From Shewanella livingstonensis (GTDB taxonomy: Bacteria; Pseudomonadota; Gammaproteobacteria; Enterobacterales; Shewanellaceae), in NCBI RefSeq assembly GCF_003855395.1, contig NZ_CP034015.1, forward strand, positions 3,110,001-3,174,000: DNA of 64,000 nucleotides, given 5' to 3'. Shown one piece after another: positions 10,001-19,056 of this stretch (position 1 is its first letter; each line of letters begins with the position of its first letter). Both the position numbers and the translations under genes were made by a program. The notes beneath the pieces are model-generated. The model ran no database searches. It was not told where the DNA came from and worked only from the letters and a program-made list of their open reading frames with translations.

Positions 10001-10098
10001 TATGTTACCAAGCGTTATATCTCATGCGTCACAAAGCCGCGATAAGATTAGGACTATCGAACGCATTTGCCGGAAGAATACTGCCGTGGACCAAATAA
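7033..10098 (+). CDS. RND multidrug efflux permease, second subunit
   Basis: This 1021-residue paralogue of the preceding gene begins with MNITQLAIKRPVTTCMFFLAIML, with PLEMFPGIDIPQIVV entering the first periplasmic loop. TM4 reads AVGMLIDNAVVVTES (again Asp-Asn), and the second half has LMGIVVNNGIVLVDQINQ. Two different permeases with one adaptor, overlapping by 4 bp, suggest a heterotrimeric pump of the MdtB/MdtC kind, though each could also work alone. The last residues are basic. A 172-bp gap with no terminator-like hairpin separates it from the MBL gene; that gap contains the direct repeat CTATAAGTGA twice (about 10151 and 10191). Confidence 0.92.
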   Translation: MNITQLAIKRPVTTCMFFLAIMLFGMAASRMLPLEMFPGIDIPQIVVQVPYKGSSPAEVERDITKVLEESLATMSGIEEVRSDSTQDGAFIQLNMKWGEDVATKSLEAREKIDSVRHLLPKDVERVMIQQFSTADMPVLTIRISSERELSNAYDLLEKQLRKPLERVDGVSKVTLYGVEQKQIEIRLDADKLVASSLNSLDLRSRLLAENFVISAGTLREDSRVYQVSPKGEFTSLDDINNLVIVPGIRLQDIAMVSYALPEKREGRHLDQKYAVGIDVFKESGANLVEVSDRVLNVIELVKQDQQFNGIKLFIMEDQAYGVKSSLKDLLLSGLMGAILSFGVLYLFLRNLKMTLVVISSVPISLCMTLAGMYFLGYSLNILSMMGLLLAVGMLIDNAVVVTESVLQEKQSAHIDDTCQRKANQQAVLTGVEKVSLAVLAGTLTTAIVFLPNIFGVKVQLTIFLEHVAVAICISLAASLLVAKTLIPLMLNHFHFNVETTNGNNRLGRFYERSLSWILTRPKRSGVIALAILVSTALPLSMVKQDQGDGEGNDRLYINYQLEGRHNLAVTEAMINSMETYLYSNKDKFYIDAVYSYYAPQDAQSTILLQKDIPIDIGELKKMIREGFPKYSIATPQFGWGNENNGIRVTLTGRSTTELIRISEQVMPLLEDIEGLVDVRSEVNGSQQEVIVVINREMAARLDLTLSDIASNIAIALRGSQLRSFRHDPSGELRIELAYDKSWQHSLEKLKQLPIIRQGDRVYTLDSLAEATVVPRFDTIRHFNRQTALSIGANLEDFTTEEAQTKITQVMDSINFPNGYGYSLRGGFERQDEDQSIMAVNMILAIAMIYIVMAALFESLLLPTAIITSIMFSITGVFWALWLTGTPMSVMSMIGILILMGIVVNNGIVLVDQINQMTPDLDKLSDTIISVCITRLRPVLMTVATTVLGLVPLAMGDTQIGGGGPPYSPMAIAIIGGLTFSTVTSLYLVPLCYQALYLMRHKAAIRLGLSNAFAGRILPWTK

Positions 10099-10270
10099 TC
10101 TCTGTACTTAGCACAAGTGTGAGTTAAGTCACCTACACTTATCAATTGGTGCTATAAGTGAAAGCATATTGATCCAGTACTATGTCGTTGTACTATAAGT
10201 GATCTACTTGTTAGGCTAGACAGTACTAATAACAATAAAACAATTGCTATGATAGCAATGAGGGATAGTC

Positions 10271-11155
10271 ATGAAACTACGATTTCAACGTCACATCATC
10301 GGACTCAGCGCATTAACTTTACTGGCGTTAACTCAAACATCAGCCATTGCAGATGATAAATTTAACGATGTGATGATTAAATCCAAAAAACTAGATAATA
10401 ACACTTACATGTTCATGGGTGCTGGAGGCAACATTGGCGTTTCTGCTGGTGGCGACGGTATATTGATTATCGACGATCAATTTGCACCATTAGCCGATAA
10501 AATTACTGCCGCACTTAATGAAATTCAGCCCGGTGTACCCAAATATATCGTTAATACTCATTATCATGGTGATCATACTGGTGGTAATGCTCATTTTGGC
10601 GAACAAGGTACAATCTTAGCCCATCATAACGTTCTTAAACGTCTTCAAGCAGATAGCACGACCCCAGCATCAGCATTGCCAGTTATCACTTTTGCAGAAA
10701 ATATCTCAATCCACTTCAACCAAGATACCCTAGAAGTTATTCACCTTGGTCCAGGTCATACCGATGGTGATAGTGTCGTGATGTGGCAAAAAGCCAATAT
10801 TATTCATATGGGCGATTTATACTTTAAAGACCGTTTCCCTTACATCGATTTGGAAGCTGGAGGGTCAGTAACGGGATACCGAGAAAACGTTAGCATAATA
10901 TTAGACCGTTTAGACAACAAGACGAAGGTAATCCCAGGCCATGGCGAGTTAGCCGATAAAAATGCGCTGTTAAGGTTTAAGCATATGCTTGATGACAGCA
11001 TTAATTGGATGCGCGGTGAAATTGAAATGGGTCGCGATTTGGCCACAATCAAAAAACAGGGTGTACCGGCAGAATATGCTAATTGGAGTTGGGCATTTAT
11101 CTCCGCCGATAAGTGGATAGAAACCTTATATCAAGATTTATCTACCACACCTTAA
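10271..11155 (+). CDS. Secreted MBL-fold metallo-hydrolase
   Basis: A cleavable signal peptide (about residues 1-27, ending SAIA) precedes a metallo-beta-lactamase fold. The metal motif HYHGDHTGGN supplies His97, His99, Asp101 and His102; further ligands are in GPGHTDGD and VIPGHGE. The shape matches the periplasmic MBL hydrolases related to subclass B3 and quinoprotein-relay proteins, but not a clear acquired carbapenemase. The substrate is unknown. It has its own 172-bp upstream region and a strong downstream terminator, so it is probably monocistronic. The nearby RND operon is co-oriented, but no functional link can be shown. Confidence 0.85.
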   Translation: MKLRFQRHIIGLSALTLLALTQTSAIADDKFNDVMIKSKKLDNNTYMFMGAGGNIGVSAGGDGILIIDDQFAPLADKITAALNEIQPGVPKYIVNTHYHGDHTGGNAHFGEQGTILAHHNVLKRLQADSTTPASALPVITFAENISIHFNQDTLEVIHLGPGHTDGDSVVMWQKANIIHMGDLYFKDRFPYIDLEAGGSVTGYRENVSIILDRLDNKTKVIPGHGELADKNALLRFKHMLDDSINWMRGEIEMGRDLATIKKQGVPAEYANWSWAFISADKWIETLYQDLSTTP

Positions 11156-11206
11156 GTGGGAGCCTCATCAAGGCTTATCAGTCAATATCATCCAACTTTA
11201 AATCAA

Positions 11207-11233
11207 AAAGCTTGCTCTTATGGGCAAGCTTTT
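11207..11233. terminator. Bidirectional terminator between convergent genes
   Basis: Stem AAAGCTTGC / GCAAGCTTT (11207-11215 and 11224-11232) with an 8-nt loop, A-rich on the left and T-rich on the right, lies between the MBL gene (+) and the kinase-like gene (-). Confidence 0.75.
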
Positions 11234-11271
11234 CCAGTTAACTACTACGGTATTTGAGGGCTGAACAGACA

Positions 11272-12003
11272 TTATGTGAGGGTTACAGGTGCCTGCCTAA
11301 AATGCCATAACACCCAATAGACAGGCTTTAAATCTTTGCCTCCTATATCTCGAAAAAGTCTAGCGAAATAATATAACCATTGCCATGAAGCTAAAAACTG
11401 CTTGGCTTGTTGCCATATTGCTTCTCCCCCCGCTAAACGATAACAATTAATAGCTTGGCTAATAACGCTATTATTAGGGCCAATATAACGATATAAGCTA
11501 TGGATAAACACTAACAAATCACGAATTTGTTGCGAGATAAGTGATTTATGTTGTTGATTGGCTTCAAAATCAATAAACCTCACTTCACCAGCCTGCCAGC
11601 TAATATCACGCAATGCAGGACGCCCATGAGCGAACTGCATGCTGTGTAGCTTCGCTAAGGCTATACTGGCATCATTTAAAATGGGTTGCCATGAGGTTTC
11701 GTTAGTATGATCCAACACATGATTAATAGTATCGCCAACGTCTTCAACAACCATGTAACCAACACCAAAATCAACAACCGCAGGTACTGGTGCACCTAAA
11801 TGGCTCAACACATTTAAGACACCAATTTCTTTATTCAATGCCGCTACTGAGTTTTGCTTTAATAACCGCATCGCCCCCGCTAGCTGCTCAACTTGTTTCA
11901 ACCAATAACGCTTACCCTGATATTCGAATAACACCACACGTTCGCCAAGATGCTGGCGATAAACGTTAGCCACATGCTGTTGAAATTTATCATTCTCAGT
12001 CAT
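11272..12003 (-). CDS. Protein-kinase-like protein (BUD32/LPS-kinase-like)
   Basis: The 243-residue protein has a compact kinase-like core: FEYQGKRYWLKQVE (beta3 Lys), YMVVEDVGDTINHVL (hinge), and FAHGRPALRDISWQAGEVRFIDFEAN as the catalytic loop, with DFE in place of DFG. This resembles the RIO/BUD32 and WaaP/KdkA group of small atypical kinases, but it stands alone without tRNA-t6A or LPS-core genes. The natural substrate is unknown. It is a monocistronic minus-strand gene; 12004-12352 upstream contains its promoter region and the terminator of the next operon, and nothing else that I can identify. Confidence 0.6.
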   Translation of the reverse strand: MTENDKFQQHVANVYRQHLGERVVLFEYQGKRYWLKQVEQLAGAMRLLKQNSVAALNKEIGVLNVLSHLGAPVPAVVDFGVGYMVVEDVGDTINHVLDHTNETSWQPILNDASIALAKLHSMQFAHGRPALRDISWQAGEVRFIDFEANQQHKSLISQQIRDLLVFIHSLYRYIGPNNSVISQAINCYRLAGGEAIWQQAKQFLASWQWLYYFARLFRDIGGKDLKPVYWVLWHFRQAPVTLT

Positions 12004-12293
12004 AAAACAACCTAGTCAACGACTCACTATTACTGATGGCTAAATTATCTGCCTAACGTTTATAGAACTCAATGAAATCAATAGTTTTTAGCTCTTATTG
12101 ATAAACTATTAGCGTTATCGCTAAACTCAAGACATACCTTGTATACATATTAAATACACAAAAAGCACATTCACCTATCTACTATAAATGTTATAAATGG
12201 TAAATTAGAAAACACTCATAATACCCTCCATAACAACATCCATAACAATACAGAAATTGATGATTTTAAAATATCTCGGTGATGAAAAGTCAA

Positions 12294-12317
12294 CAAAAAA
12301 AGCGCCCTCTCGGGCGC
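12294..12317 (-). terminator. Rho-independent terminator of the comEC-msbA-lpxK-Trm112 cluster
   Basis: Stem GCGCCC/GGGCGC (12302-12307 and 12312-12317), 4-nt loop, followed on the minus strand by a run of eight T (12301-12294). It lies 36 bp past the Trm112-like stop codon. Confidence 0.9.
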
Positions 12318-12352
12318 CTAATCAATGTATATTCATTAGTAAGACTTTAACG

Positions 12353-12529
12353 TTATTCAGTAACCAAGCTTGTTGCACGGTTTTCCAGTAACACCGGAAT
12401 ACCTTCGGTAATAGGATACGCTAACTTATCAAACTTGCAGATCAGCTGTTGCGACTCTTTGTCGTATTCTAGCTGTCCTTTGCATATTGGGCAGGCCACA
12501 ATTTCAAGTAATTTTTTATCAAATGCCAT
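12353..12529 (-). CDS. Trm112 family small zinc-ribbon protein (YcaR-like)
   Basis: This short gene encodes 58 residues: [19 protein letters not shown], then [20 protein letters not shown]. This is the Trm112/YcaR signature, with CPIC as half a zinc site, a single later Cys, and the AYPI..GIPVLL end. In Enterobacteria ycaR also follows lpxK. Its start overlaps the last 11 bp of lpxK, implying coupled translation. Trm112 proteins activate methyltransferases in eukaryotes; the bacterial role is not settled. Confidence 0.92.
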   Translation of the reverse strand: MAFDKKLLEIVACPICKGQLEYDKESQQLICKFDKLAYPITEGIPVLLENRATSLVTE

Positions 12530-13526
12530 TAGACAGTCCTTTTTTAGTTTGAGCCACTTGTTGTAATTGGCTCAACAATACGTGATCAAATTCTGAGTTA
12601 AGCTTCGCATTTACAGGTAAATACCACCAGTTTGATTGTGCAAAATCGCGACATTTAACCGCATCTTTTTCAGTCATTAATAATGAATGTTGCACAGATA
12701 AAGCCTTTAATTGCTTTTCATCAAAAGCCTGATGGTCTGCAAACTCAACGGTTTGTACTATTCTATAGCCTAACTGGCTAATACTACTAAAGAAACGTTG
12801 CGGATTACCTATCCCCGCCATAGCCACTACAGTGTGCTGCGGGTTAAATTCATCGTCTCTGCTACTATCAACCTGACTAAGCGGCGCTGGAACAAGAGTC
12901 ATCAATATCTCACCGTCTTTAGCTGGTCCGCCATTATTAATAATAAAATCAACCGAACTTAAACGTGATAAACCTTCTCGTAATGGGCCTGCAGGTATCA
13001 AATAATGGTTACCATAACGGCGTTCTCCATCCACTAAAGCTATTTCAATATCACGCCCTAGTGCATAGTGTTGTAAACCATCATCACTAATAATGACATC
13101 TACATTAAACTCCGTTAATAGCTTATTTGCAGCAGCAATCCTGTTAGCACCTACAACCATAGGTACATAAGTGCGAGCGACTATCATTGCCGGCTCATCG
13201 CCTACATCACTGGCTTTAGCATCGATATTAACAGCAATTACACCGTCAATATTAACTCCATAACCTCGGCTTATCACTCCAGGCTTATAGCCATGTCGGC
13301 GTAATAACTCGATTAAATAAATCACTGTTGGAGTTTTACCGCTGCCTCCAGCAGTAATATTACCCACGACTATCACAGGCACAGGTAACATTTGTACCTT
13401 TTTAAGGCCACAGCCAAACAGCCCTCGTCTAATAGAAGATAGTAGCCAAAACACCCCCGACAACGGCAGTAATAACCACTTAGCCTGATGACCTTGATAC
13501 CAAATGCGATGAATAAGCTGTTGCAT
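12519..13526 (-). CDS. lpxK: Tetraacyldisaccharide 4'-kinase LpxK
   Basis: It phosphorylates the 4' position of the lipid A disaccharide at the inner membrane. The N-terminal membrane helix ([20 protein letters not shown]) precedes the P-loop [50 protein letters not shown] is present in parts typical of LpxK, as are FADHQAF and [12 protein letters not shown] place the start at the ATG at 13526, preceded by CAGG at suitable spacing, rather than the upstream GTG at 13535. It follows msbA closely and overlaps the Trm112 gene, the usual lipid A export cluster. Confidence 0.96.
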   Translation of the reverse strand: MQQLIHRIWYQGHQAKWLLLPLSGVFWLLSSIRRGLFGCGLKKVQMLPVPVIVVGNITAGGSGKTPTVIYLIELLRRHGYKPGVISRGYGVNIDGVIAVNIDAKASDVGDEPAMIVARTYVPMVVGANRIAAANKLLTEFNVDVIISDDGLQHYALGRDIEIALVDGERRYGNHYLIPAGPLREGLSRLSSVDFIINNGGPAKDGEILMTLVPAPLSQVDSSRDDEFNPQHTVVAMAGIGNPQRFFSSISQLGYRIVQTVEFADHQAFDEKQLKALSVQHSLLMTEKDAVKCRDFAQSNWWYLPVNAKLNSEFDHVLLSQLQQVAQTKKGLSNGI

Positions 13527-13542
13527 TAAAAGCACCTGATCA

Positions 13543-15354
13543 TTATTGGCTAAACTGCATCAGGTAAAGATTGGCGTAAATACCCTCTTGAGCAATTAAG
13601 TCAGTGTGATTACCACGCTCAACAACCCGACCTTGATCAATAACCAAAATTTCATCTGCACTTTCAATGGTAGACAACCGATGTGCGATGACAATAGAAG
13701 TACGGTTATGGCGCAAATTATCTAGGCCTTTTTGAATCGCTTTTTCAGACTCAGTATCTAGGGCAGATGTGGCTTCATCTAAAATTAACACCGGAGCATC
13801 ACGTAACATCGCTCGAGCAATGGCAATACGTTGACGTTGACCACCAGAAAGCAATACGCCATTCTCGCCTATTTGGGTGTCTAATCCTTTTGGCAAGGTA
13901 TCAATAAATTCCATGGCATAAGCCAGTTCGGCAGCACGAACAATTTGTTCGCGTGTCACTTCGCCGGGATAAGCATAGGCAATATTATTGGCAATGGTGT
14001 CGTTAAATAAGGTCACTTGCTGCGACACTAACGCGACTTGATTACGTAGTGATTTTAACTGGTAATCATAAATACTGGTGTCATCAAGGCTAATATCTCC
14101 GGTCGATAATCCGCCGTAAAAGCGGGTAATTAAACTGGCGATAGTTGACTTACCAGAGCCTGACCGTCCGACTAATGCAATAGTTTTACCTGGTTTAACT
14201 TCAAAATCAATGCCGTTTAAAGCAGGCTTGTCTTGTCCAGGATAAGTAAAGGTAACATTTTCAAACCTTAATTTACCTTGAACGCGATCAATGCTAAACG
14301 GACCATTATCTGGCTCAGGTGGAGTATCTAATAATTCAAATACTGTGGTACAAGCAGCAATACCGCGTTGAAACTCTGCATTAACACGAGTTAAATTCTT
14401 AATCGGTTGTAGCATTGCTAACATGGCACCTAAAATAGCTGCAAACGTACCTGCAGTTAAATCCGTTTTCATGCTATCCCAAGTGGCTGCATACAACACA
14501 AACGCCAATGCGAAAGAGCCAATCACCATAATAAGTGGCTGACTGATTGACTGCGCCACTGCAAGCTTCATATTTTGATAACGGTTTTGGTCGTTAACTT
14601 GATAAAAACGATCAACTTCTGTTTTTTGGCCGCCAAACACTAAAACGTTTTTATGGCCCTTAATCATCTGCTCAGTCGTTGCGGTTACGCCGCCCATAGC
14701 AGATTGAATTTGCTTCGACACCTTACGAAAACGCTTACTGACAACACTGATAACGACACCCATAATTGGGCCTATCACCAAGATGCATAATGACAATTTC
14801 CATGAGTAGTAAAACATAATGCCTAACATGCCGATGGCGGTCATGCTGTCACGGACAATTGAAATTAACGCGCTACCGGATGCTCGAGCAATTTGTTCAG
14901 TGTCAAAGGTGACACGTGAAATTAAATTACCACTATTTTCGCGGTCGATATAACTCACCGGCAAACGCAGATAATGCTCAAACACTTGTTGACGCATATC
15001 CATGATGAGCTGAGCACTCATGTACGACACACAATAAGTCGACACAAAGTTGGCCACGCCACGCAAACTGAACATTAGAATAACAGCGATAGGCGCCATT
15101 AACATAATGTCATTATTGGCGTTAAACCCACCATGAGTCGGTAAATCGACACCGGCAACTATCGTTGGAGTTTGACTAAAGCCTTCATCAATAAAAGGTT
15201 TAATAAACGCGATAAACGCTGCATCGACAGCGCCATAGGTGATAAGACCAAGAACAGCCATAATAAACATGGCCTTCATAGGTACGACATAGGCCATCAA
15301 ACGTTTGAAAACGACCCACATTTCATTTTTAGGTGATGCTGACATTGAATCCAA
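13543..15354 (-). CDS. msbA: Lipid A export ABC transporter MsbA
   Basis: A 603-residue half-transporter flips lipid A-core across the inner membrane. The transmembrane domain covers residues 1-330 with six helices; the ATPase domain follows, with Walker A VGRSGSGKST, the ABC signature LSGGQRQR, Walker B VLILDEATSALD and the H-loop IVIAHRLST. It sits between comEC and lpxK, the order seen in many gammaproteobacteria, with a 16-bp gap to lpxK. Confidence 0.97.
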   Translation of the reverse strand: MDSMSASPKNEMWVVFKRLMAYVVPMKAMFIMAVLGLITYGAVDAAFIAFIKPFIDEGFSQTPTIVAGVDLPTHGGFNANNDIMLMAPIAVILMFSLRGVANFVSTYCVSYMSAQLIMDMRQQVFEHYLRLPVSYIDRENSGNLISRVTFDTEQIARASGSALISIVRDSMTAIGMLGIMFYYSWKLSLCILVIGPIMGVVISVVSKRFRKVSKQIQSAMGGVTATTEQMIKGHKNVLVFGGQKTEVDRFYQVNDQNRYQNMKLAVAQSISQPLIMVIGSFALAFVLYAATWDSMKTDLTAGTFAAILGAMLAMLQPIKNLTRVNAEFQRGIAACTTVFELLDTPPEPDNGPFSIDRVQGKLRFENVTFTYPGQDKPALNGIDFEVKPGKTIALVGRSGSGKSTIASLITRFYGGLSTGDISLDDTSIYDYQLKSLRNQVALVSQQVTLFNDTIANNIAYAYPGEVTREQIVRAAELAYAMEFIDTLPKGLDTQIGENGVLLSGGQRQRIAIARAMLRDAPVLILDEATSALDTESEKAIQKGLDNLRHNRTSIVIAHRLSTIESADEILVIDQGRVVERGNHTDLIAQEGIYANLYLMQFSQ

Positions 15355-15382
15355 TACTTAACTAGCAAACTTATCTAACATT

Positions 15383-17881
15383 CTACTCTGCTTTAAGTGA
15401 CTCACCAAATCTAAACAAACGGTTATACCAAAATGGAGCAATTTGATGACGATAAGTGACGACTTTATAGCCTTCATGAGTAAAACTGATGCTAATTTGG
15501 CCCTCATGTCCCGTCTGTAATATTTTGCTGCCTCGCTGTAGATACCTTGCCACAACATCTGCTTTAGGGAAGCCATATTGGTTAGAAAAACCAGCAGTAA
15601 AAATCGCTAGCTGGGGATTAACACTATCGATAAATGCTGAGGTAGATGAGGTGCGACTACCATGATGCGGGACTAATAATATATCAGCTTTAATATCCAC
15701 TTTGGCTGCGAGTAATGCCTGTTCTCGAGGGGCTTCAATGTCTCCGGTTAATAATACCGTTGACTGACCATCAGATAACTTAACTACACATGAGCGGTTG
15801 TTATCATTAGTGCTGGCCGTTAACGGATGATGAATAAAGTTTACATGAACACCACGCCAATCAAACTGTCCCTCGCAAGCTTTTACGACACGAGCCGACC
15901 CCGATAAAGTTGATGTTGATGTTAAGAAATCAGCAATCAACGTTGCCTGCGGAAATTGCGCTAATATCACATCCAACCCACCAGCATGATCATTATCATC
16001 ATGGCTCACCACAACATAATCAATATTACTAATCCCTTTGCTTGCTAAAAAAGGCAGTATTGCACGCTGCGCATAACTAAATTCACCATAAGCTGCGCCA
16101 GTATCATAAATAATACCGTGCTGACCTTGTTGCAACACCAGCGCCATACCTTGAGCCACATCAATGACATGAAGTTGCCATGGCGCTGAGCCTACTGAAG
16201 ACGATGGCGAAAATAACCATGTGTGATCCGTCATTAACTTATTCATCACGATTGGTAGCATAAGCACCCCGACCAAAATGCGATAAACCATCTTACGTTT
16301 GTAAGGCACATAACCGCGAAACATCAACAACATCAGCGCCAACATAAAAAACAATAATCCTGCCAGTTCCGCTTCCGTTAATATCAGCTGTTTTAATGGC
16401 AAATGATCGCTCAGCTGTAACAACCATGCAAATGGTTCAAGACTCAGATTAGCCCAATGAAACATCATCAAACCAAAATATTGTTGCGAGTCAGCATCAA
16501 TACCTAATAACCCCATGATGCACAATGCCACTAGCCATAAGCAAAAACTCAACATGGTTAACGGAATAACCACTAGGCTAAACCAAGGAACAAGCAGCAT
16601 GTTAAGCCAAATACTATGAGGTGAAATGCCACCAAATAATATGCCTTGTAACAAACCCAGTAACAGCGCTAAACGCCATTGAATAGACCACAAAACACTA
16701 AGTCCTTGCAGTACCTTATGCTTGACCTGTTTAACGTTGTGGATACATCGCACCGTTAAACTAGGTGCTGGAGCATCGATACCATAAGCAACAGGATCAG
16801 CATTCAACATAGACTGCTGATCAATTGTATTGGCTTTTACCGACAACAAAATAATCACTAACGCACCAAACGATAACCATAACCCTGCACCGAGCGACGC
16901 AAAAGGGTCTATTAGTAGCACAAAAAACAATGCGTATATTAACCGATCCCAATGATGGCTAAATTGTTTCATAAAACTGAATATGAGCAACAAAAATAAC
17001 ATCAACAATGCCCGTTGCGTGGCAATAGCAAAACCCGATAAATAGCCATAACCAAAAGTGAATAAAGCCGCAACTATCATTGCCAGTTGGATTTTACCCA
17101 AGTGTTGCCAACAAAATACATAACGGCTCAATCCAATTAATATGCCATAAAACAACCCAAAAACGACCGACAGATGTAATCCAGAAATCGCCACTAAATG
17201 CCCCGCCCCAGTCTGACGCAGCTGCTGCCATCGTGTTGTGGTTAACGCGCTTTTATCACCCACTATCAACGCTTGTAAAATATCGCCCTGAGCAAACTGT
17301 GCCAATATGGGTGATAATGCATCAATAACTTGTTGACGCGCAGACACTCTGTAACTGAGCAGTTCGGCTTGTTTAACACGACCTTTAGCAATAATGTGCT
17401 GACTAATGAAGTGCTTTTGCTGATTAAACCCGCCTTGGTTTTGAATGCTTGAGATCCCTTTTAACTTGGCACTAAATTGCCATATTTGCCCAACAACAAT
17501 TTTCTCTGGCTTTTGCCATGTTAATCGGTAATATCGCTGCACATTATTAAGCGCCAAAGCCTCAAAAAAAGTATCTTGATCAAGTTCAGTCATAACGCGC
17601 ACATCGAAACTAATCCAGTCGCTGTTTTGGCTAACTAGTGATACTATCTGCGCCTTAAACTCAATTTGTTGCGACTTTTCAGCATATTGATGCATATATA
17701 GACAATGAAAAAACAGGCTCAGCCAAATGACTGCTAATAAACAACCAGCCATAAGCGGCCCTTTGCGAAAGCAAATAAGCATAGCCAAGAATAAAATAGG
17801 CAAACACCATACAGGTGCCAGCGAAGGCCATAACATCGCTGATAAAGAACAGGCGCAAAAGCCATAGATAAATCGATTCAT
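15383..17881 (-). CDS. comEC: ComEC/Rec2 DNA-uptake channel protein
   Basis: The 832-residue inner-membrane protein has three parts. A DUF4131-like N-terminus has TM helices and a small OB-like region. The Competence domain is multi-helical, with GAGHLVAISGLHLSVV as its signature near residue 230. The C-terminal metallo-beta-lactamase domain (from about 575) carries VVSHDDNDHAGGLD and VPHHGSRTSS. It is the likely channel for single-stranded DNA entry in natural transformation; whether this strain is competent cannot be told here. It lies 28 bp upstream of msbA in the same direction. The divergent DUF2062 gene begins 31 bp from its start. Confidence 0.95.
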   Translation of the reverse strand: MNRFIYGFCACSLSAMLWPSLAPVWCLPILFLAMLICFRKGPLMAGCLLAVIWLSLFFHCLYMHQYAEKSQQIEFKAQIVSLVSQNSDWISFDVRVMTELDQDTFFEALALNNVQRYYRLTWQKPEKIVVGQIWQFSAKLKGISSIQNQGGFNQQKHFISQHIIAKGRVKQAELLSYRVSARQQVIDALSPILAQFAQGDILQALIVGDKSALTTTRWQQLRQTGAGHLVAISGLHLSVVFGLFYGILIGLSRYVFCWQHLGKIQLAMIVAALFTFGYGYLSGFAIATQRALLMLFLLLIFSFMKQFSHHWDRLIYALFFVLLIDPFASLGAGLWLSFGALVIILLSVKANTIDQQSMLNADPVAYGIDAPAPSLTVRCIHNVKQVKHKVLQGLSVLWSIQWRLALLLGLLQGILFGGISPHSIWLNMLLVPWFSLVVIPLTMLSFCLWLVALCIMGLLGIDADSQQYFGLMMFHWANLSLEPFAWLLQLSDHLPLKQLILTEAELAGLLFFMLALMLLMFRGYVPYKRKMVYRILVGVLMLPIVMNKLMTDHTWLFSPSSSVGSAPWQLHVIDVAQGMALVLQQGQHGIIYDTGAAYGEFSYAQRAILPFLASKGISNIDYVVVSHDDNDHAGGLDVILAQFPQATLIADFLTSTSTLSGSARVVKACEGQFDWRGVHVNFIHHPLTASTNDNNRSCVVKLSDGQSTVLLTGDIEAPREQALLAAKVDIKADILLVPHHGSRTSSTSAFIDSVNPQLAIFTAGFSNQYGFPKADVVARYLQRGSKILQTGHEGQISISFTHEGYKVVTYRHQIAPFWYNRLFRFGESLKAE

Positions 17882-17912
17882 AATGAATTAGTTAAGACAT
17901 TAATCGACAAAT

Positions 17913-18422
17913 ATGCCAAAAAAATTAATACAAAGATTTATGCCAAAACCAGAAACTCTCCGTGAACACAAGTATTTGCGGATGTTTGGCAAGCTATTAC
18001 ACAAACCAAATTTATGGGCATTAAACCGTAAGTCTGCCCCTGGAGCCTTTGCTGTGGGGCTATTTGTAGCCTGGATCCCTATGCCTTTTCAAATGGTGGT
18101 TGCTGCTGGATTTGCCATTTTATTTAACGTCAACTTGCCGGTTGCTGTAGCTCTAGTATGGATAACTAATCCACTGACTATGCCAATAATGTTTTATGGT
18201 GCGTACTTATTGGGCGCTAAAATTCTGGGCCACAAAGCACAAGCATTTCAGTTTGAAGCTACATGGGCATGGATTGAAGCTTCAATATCCACCATAGGTC
18301 CACCTTTTTTAATGGGTTGTTTAGCCTTAGGCATTGCATCAGCCTTAATCGGCTTCATTGTGATTAAAAGTATGTGGCGCTATTCAATTTTATTTAAATG
18401 GCAAAAGCGTAAAGGCCAGTAA
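17913..18422 (+). CDS. DUF2062 membrane protein
   Basis: The 169-residue protein starts MPKKLIQRFMPKPETLREHKYLRMFGKLLHKPNLWALNRKS in overlapping pieces typical of DUF2062. Hydrophobic segments follow: AFAVGLFVAWIPMPFQMVVAAGFAILF, MFYGAYLLG and MGCLALGIASALIGFIVI. Members are inner-membrane proteins of unknown function, commonly divergent from comEC in Shewanella and related genera. A terminator follows. Confidence 0.85.
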   Translation: MPKKLIQRFMPKPETLREHKYLRMFGKLLHKPNLWALNRKSAPGAFAVGLFVAWIPMPFQMVVAAGFAILFNVNLPVAVALVWITNPLTMPIMFYGAYLLGAKILGHKAQAFQFEATWAWIEASISTIGPPFLMGCLALGIASALIGFIVIKSMWRYSILFKWQKRKGQ

Positions 18423-18456
18423 GCCCCCAATAGATTGATCAACTTAATACCATTAG

Positions 18457-18479
18457 GGCCGCTTCTGCGGCCTTATTTA
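18457..18479 (+). terminator. Terminator after the DUF2062 gene
   Basis: Stem GGCCGC (18457-18462) / GCGGCC (18467-18472), loop TTCT, followed by TTATTTA. Confidence 0.7.
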
Positions 18480-18606
18480 TTGATAAGCAAAGGATATTAA
18501 TTTATATTTGTGCTATTGGCTTGGCTATCGGTGAATATAAACTATTGGGTGGCTCAACATATACCTATGACGATAATTTATTAATAATACGCAGAAGGGA
18601 TGTTGG

Positions 18607-18855
18607 TTATTGTTGCTTTGTAACCACTCGATAAGCCCACACCATCAAGTGCAGAATAAGTAAGCCGGTAAAGCTAATAGCAAAGAAAAGTAGCGCGATG
18701 GACTCGACCGTCTTGGGCGTATCGGCGTAGTAATACCACCACAGTGGCCAGGTGAATAAGCTAAGAGCCGTTAACTGCCACATGCAGCGTTTACAACGGC
18801 CAACTTTCTGTTTAAAAACCGAATCAGTGCATTGATGACAAGACATAACACACAT
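18607..18855 (-). CDS. DUF3624 family small membrane protein
   Basis: The 82-residue protein opens with a Cys-rich segment (CVMSCHQCTDSVFKQKVGRCKRCMWQL, four Cys in two CxxC-like pairs) followed by two hydrophobic helices (ALSLFTWPLWWYYY and IALLFFAISFTGLLILHLMVWAY). This matches the small DUF3624 proteins of Vibrio and Shewanella. The function is unknown. The 200-bp region upstream contains a GGCGTAT/ATACGCC hairpin near 18904-18926, possibly ending lolE transcription weakly. Confidence 0.7.
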   Translation of the reverse strand: MCVMSCHQCTDSVFKQKVGRCKRCMWQLTALSLFTWPLWWYYYADTPKTVESIALLFFAISFTGLLILHLMVWAYRVVTKQQ

Positions 18856-19056
18856 CCTTTAAGCCATACACTGGCAGCAAATGAACTCACTAACGAGCAA
18901 ACATGGCGTATTAATACTCATACGCCACCATGGCTCAACTCAGGTTATCTACGCTACCACTCAATGACTCGGTAATTCAATAAGCAACGATGTTACAGCA
19001 AAATTAAGCCCTAAAACCGAATGAAGCGCTACAACCAAGTGTTCATCTGCACCTAA

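Noticed and set aside
10271..11155. Acquired metallo-beta-lactamase resistance gene
   Set aside because: MBL-fold motifs are general; sequence context is chromosomal with no IS or integron, and the substrate cannot be assigned.
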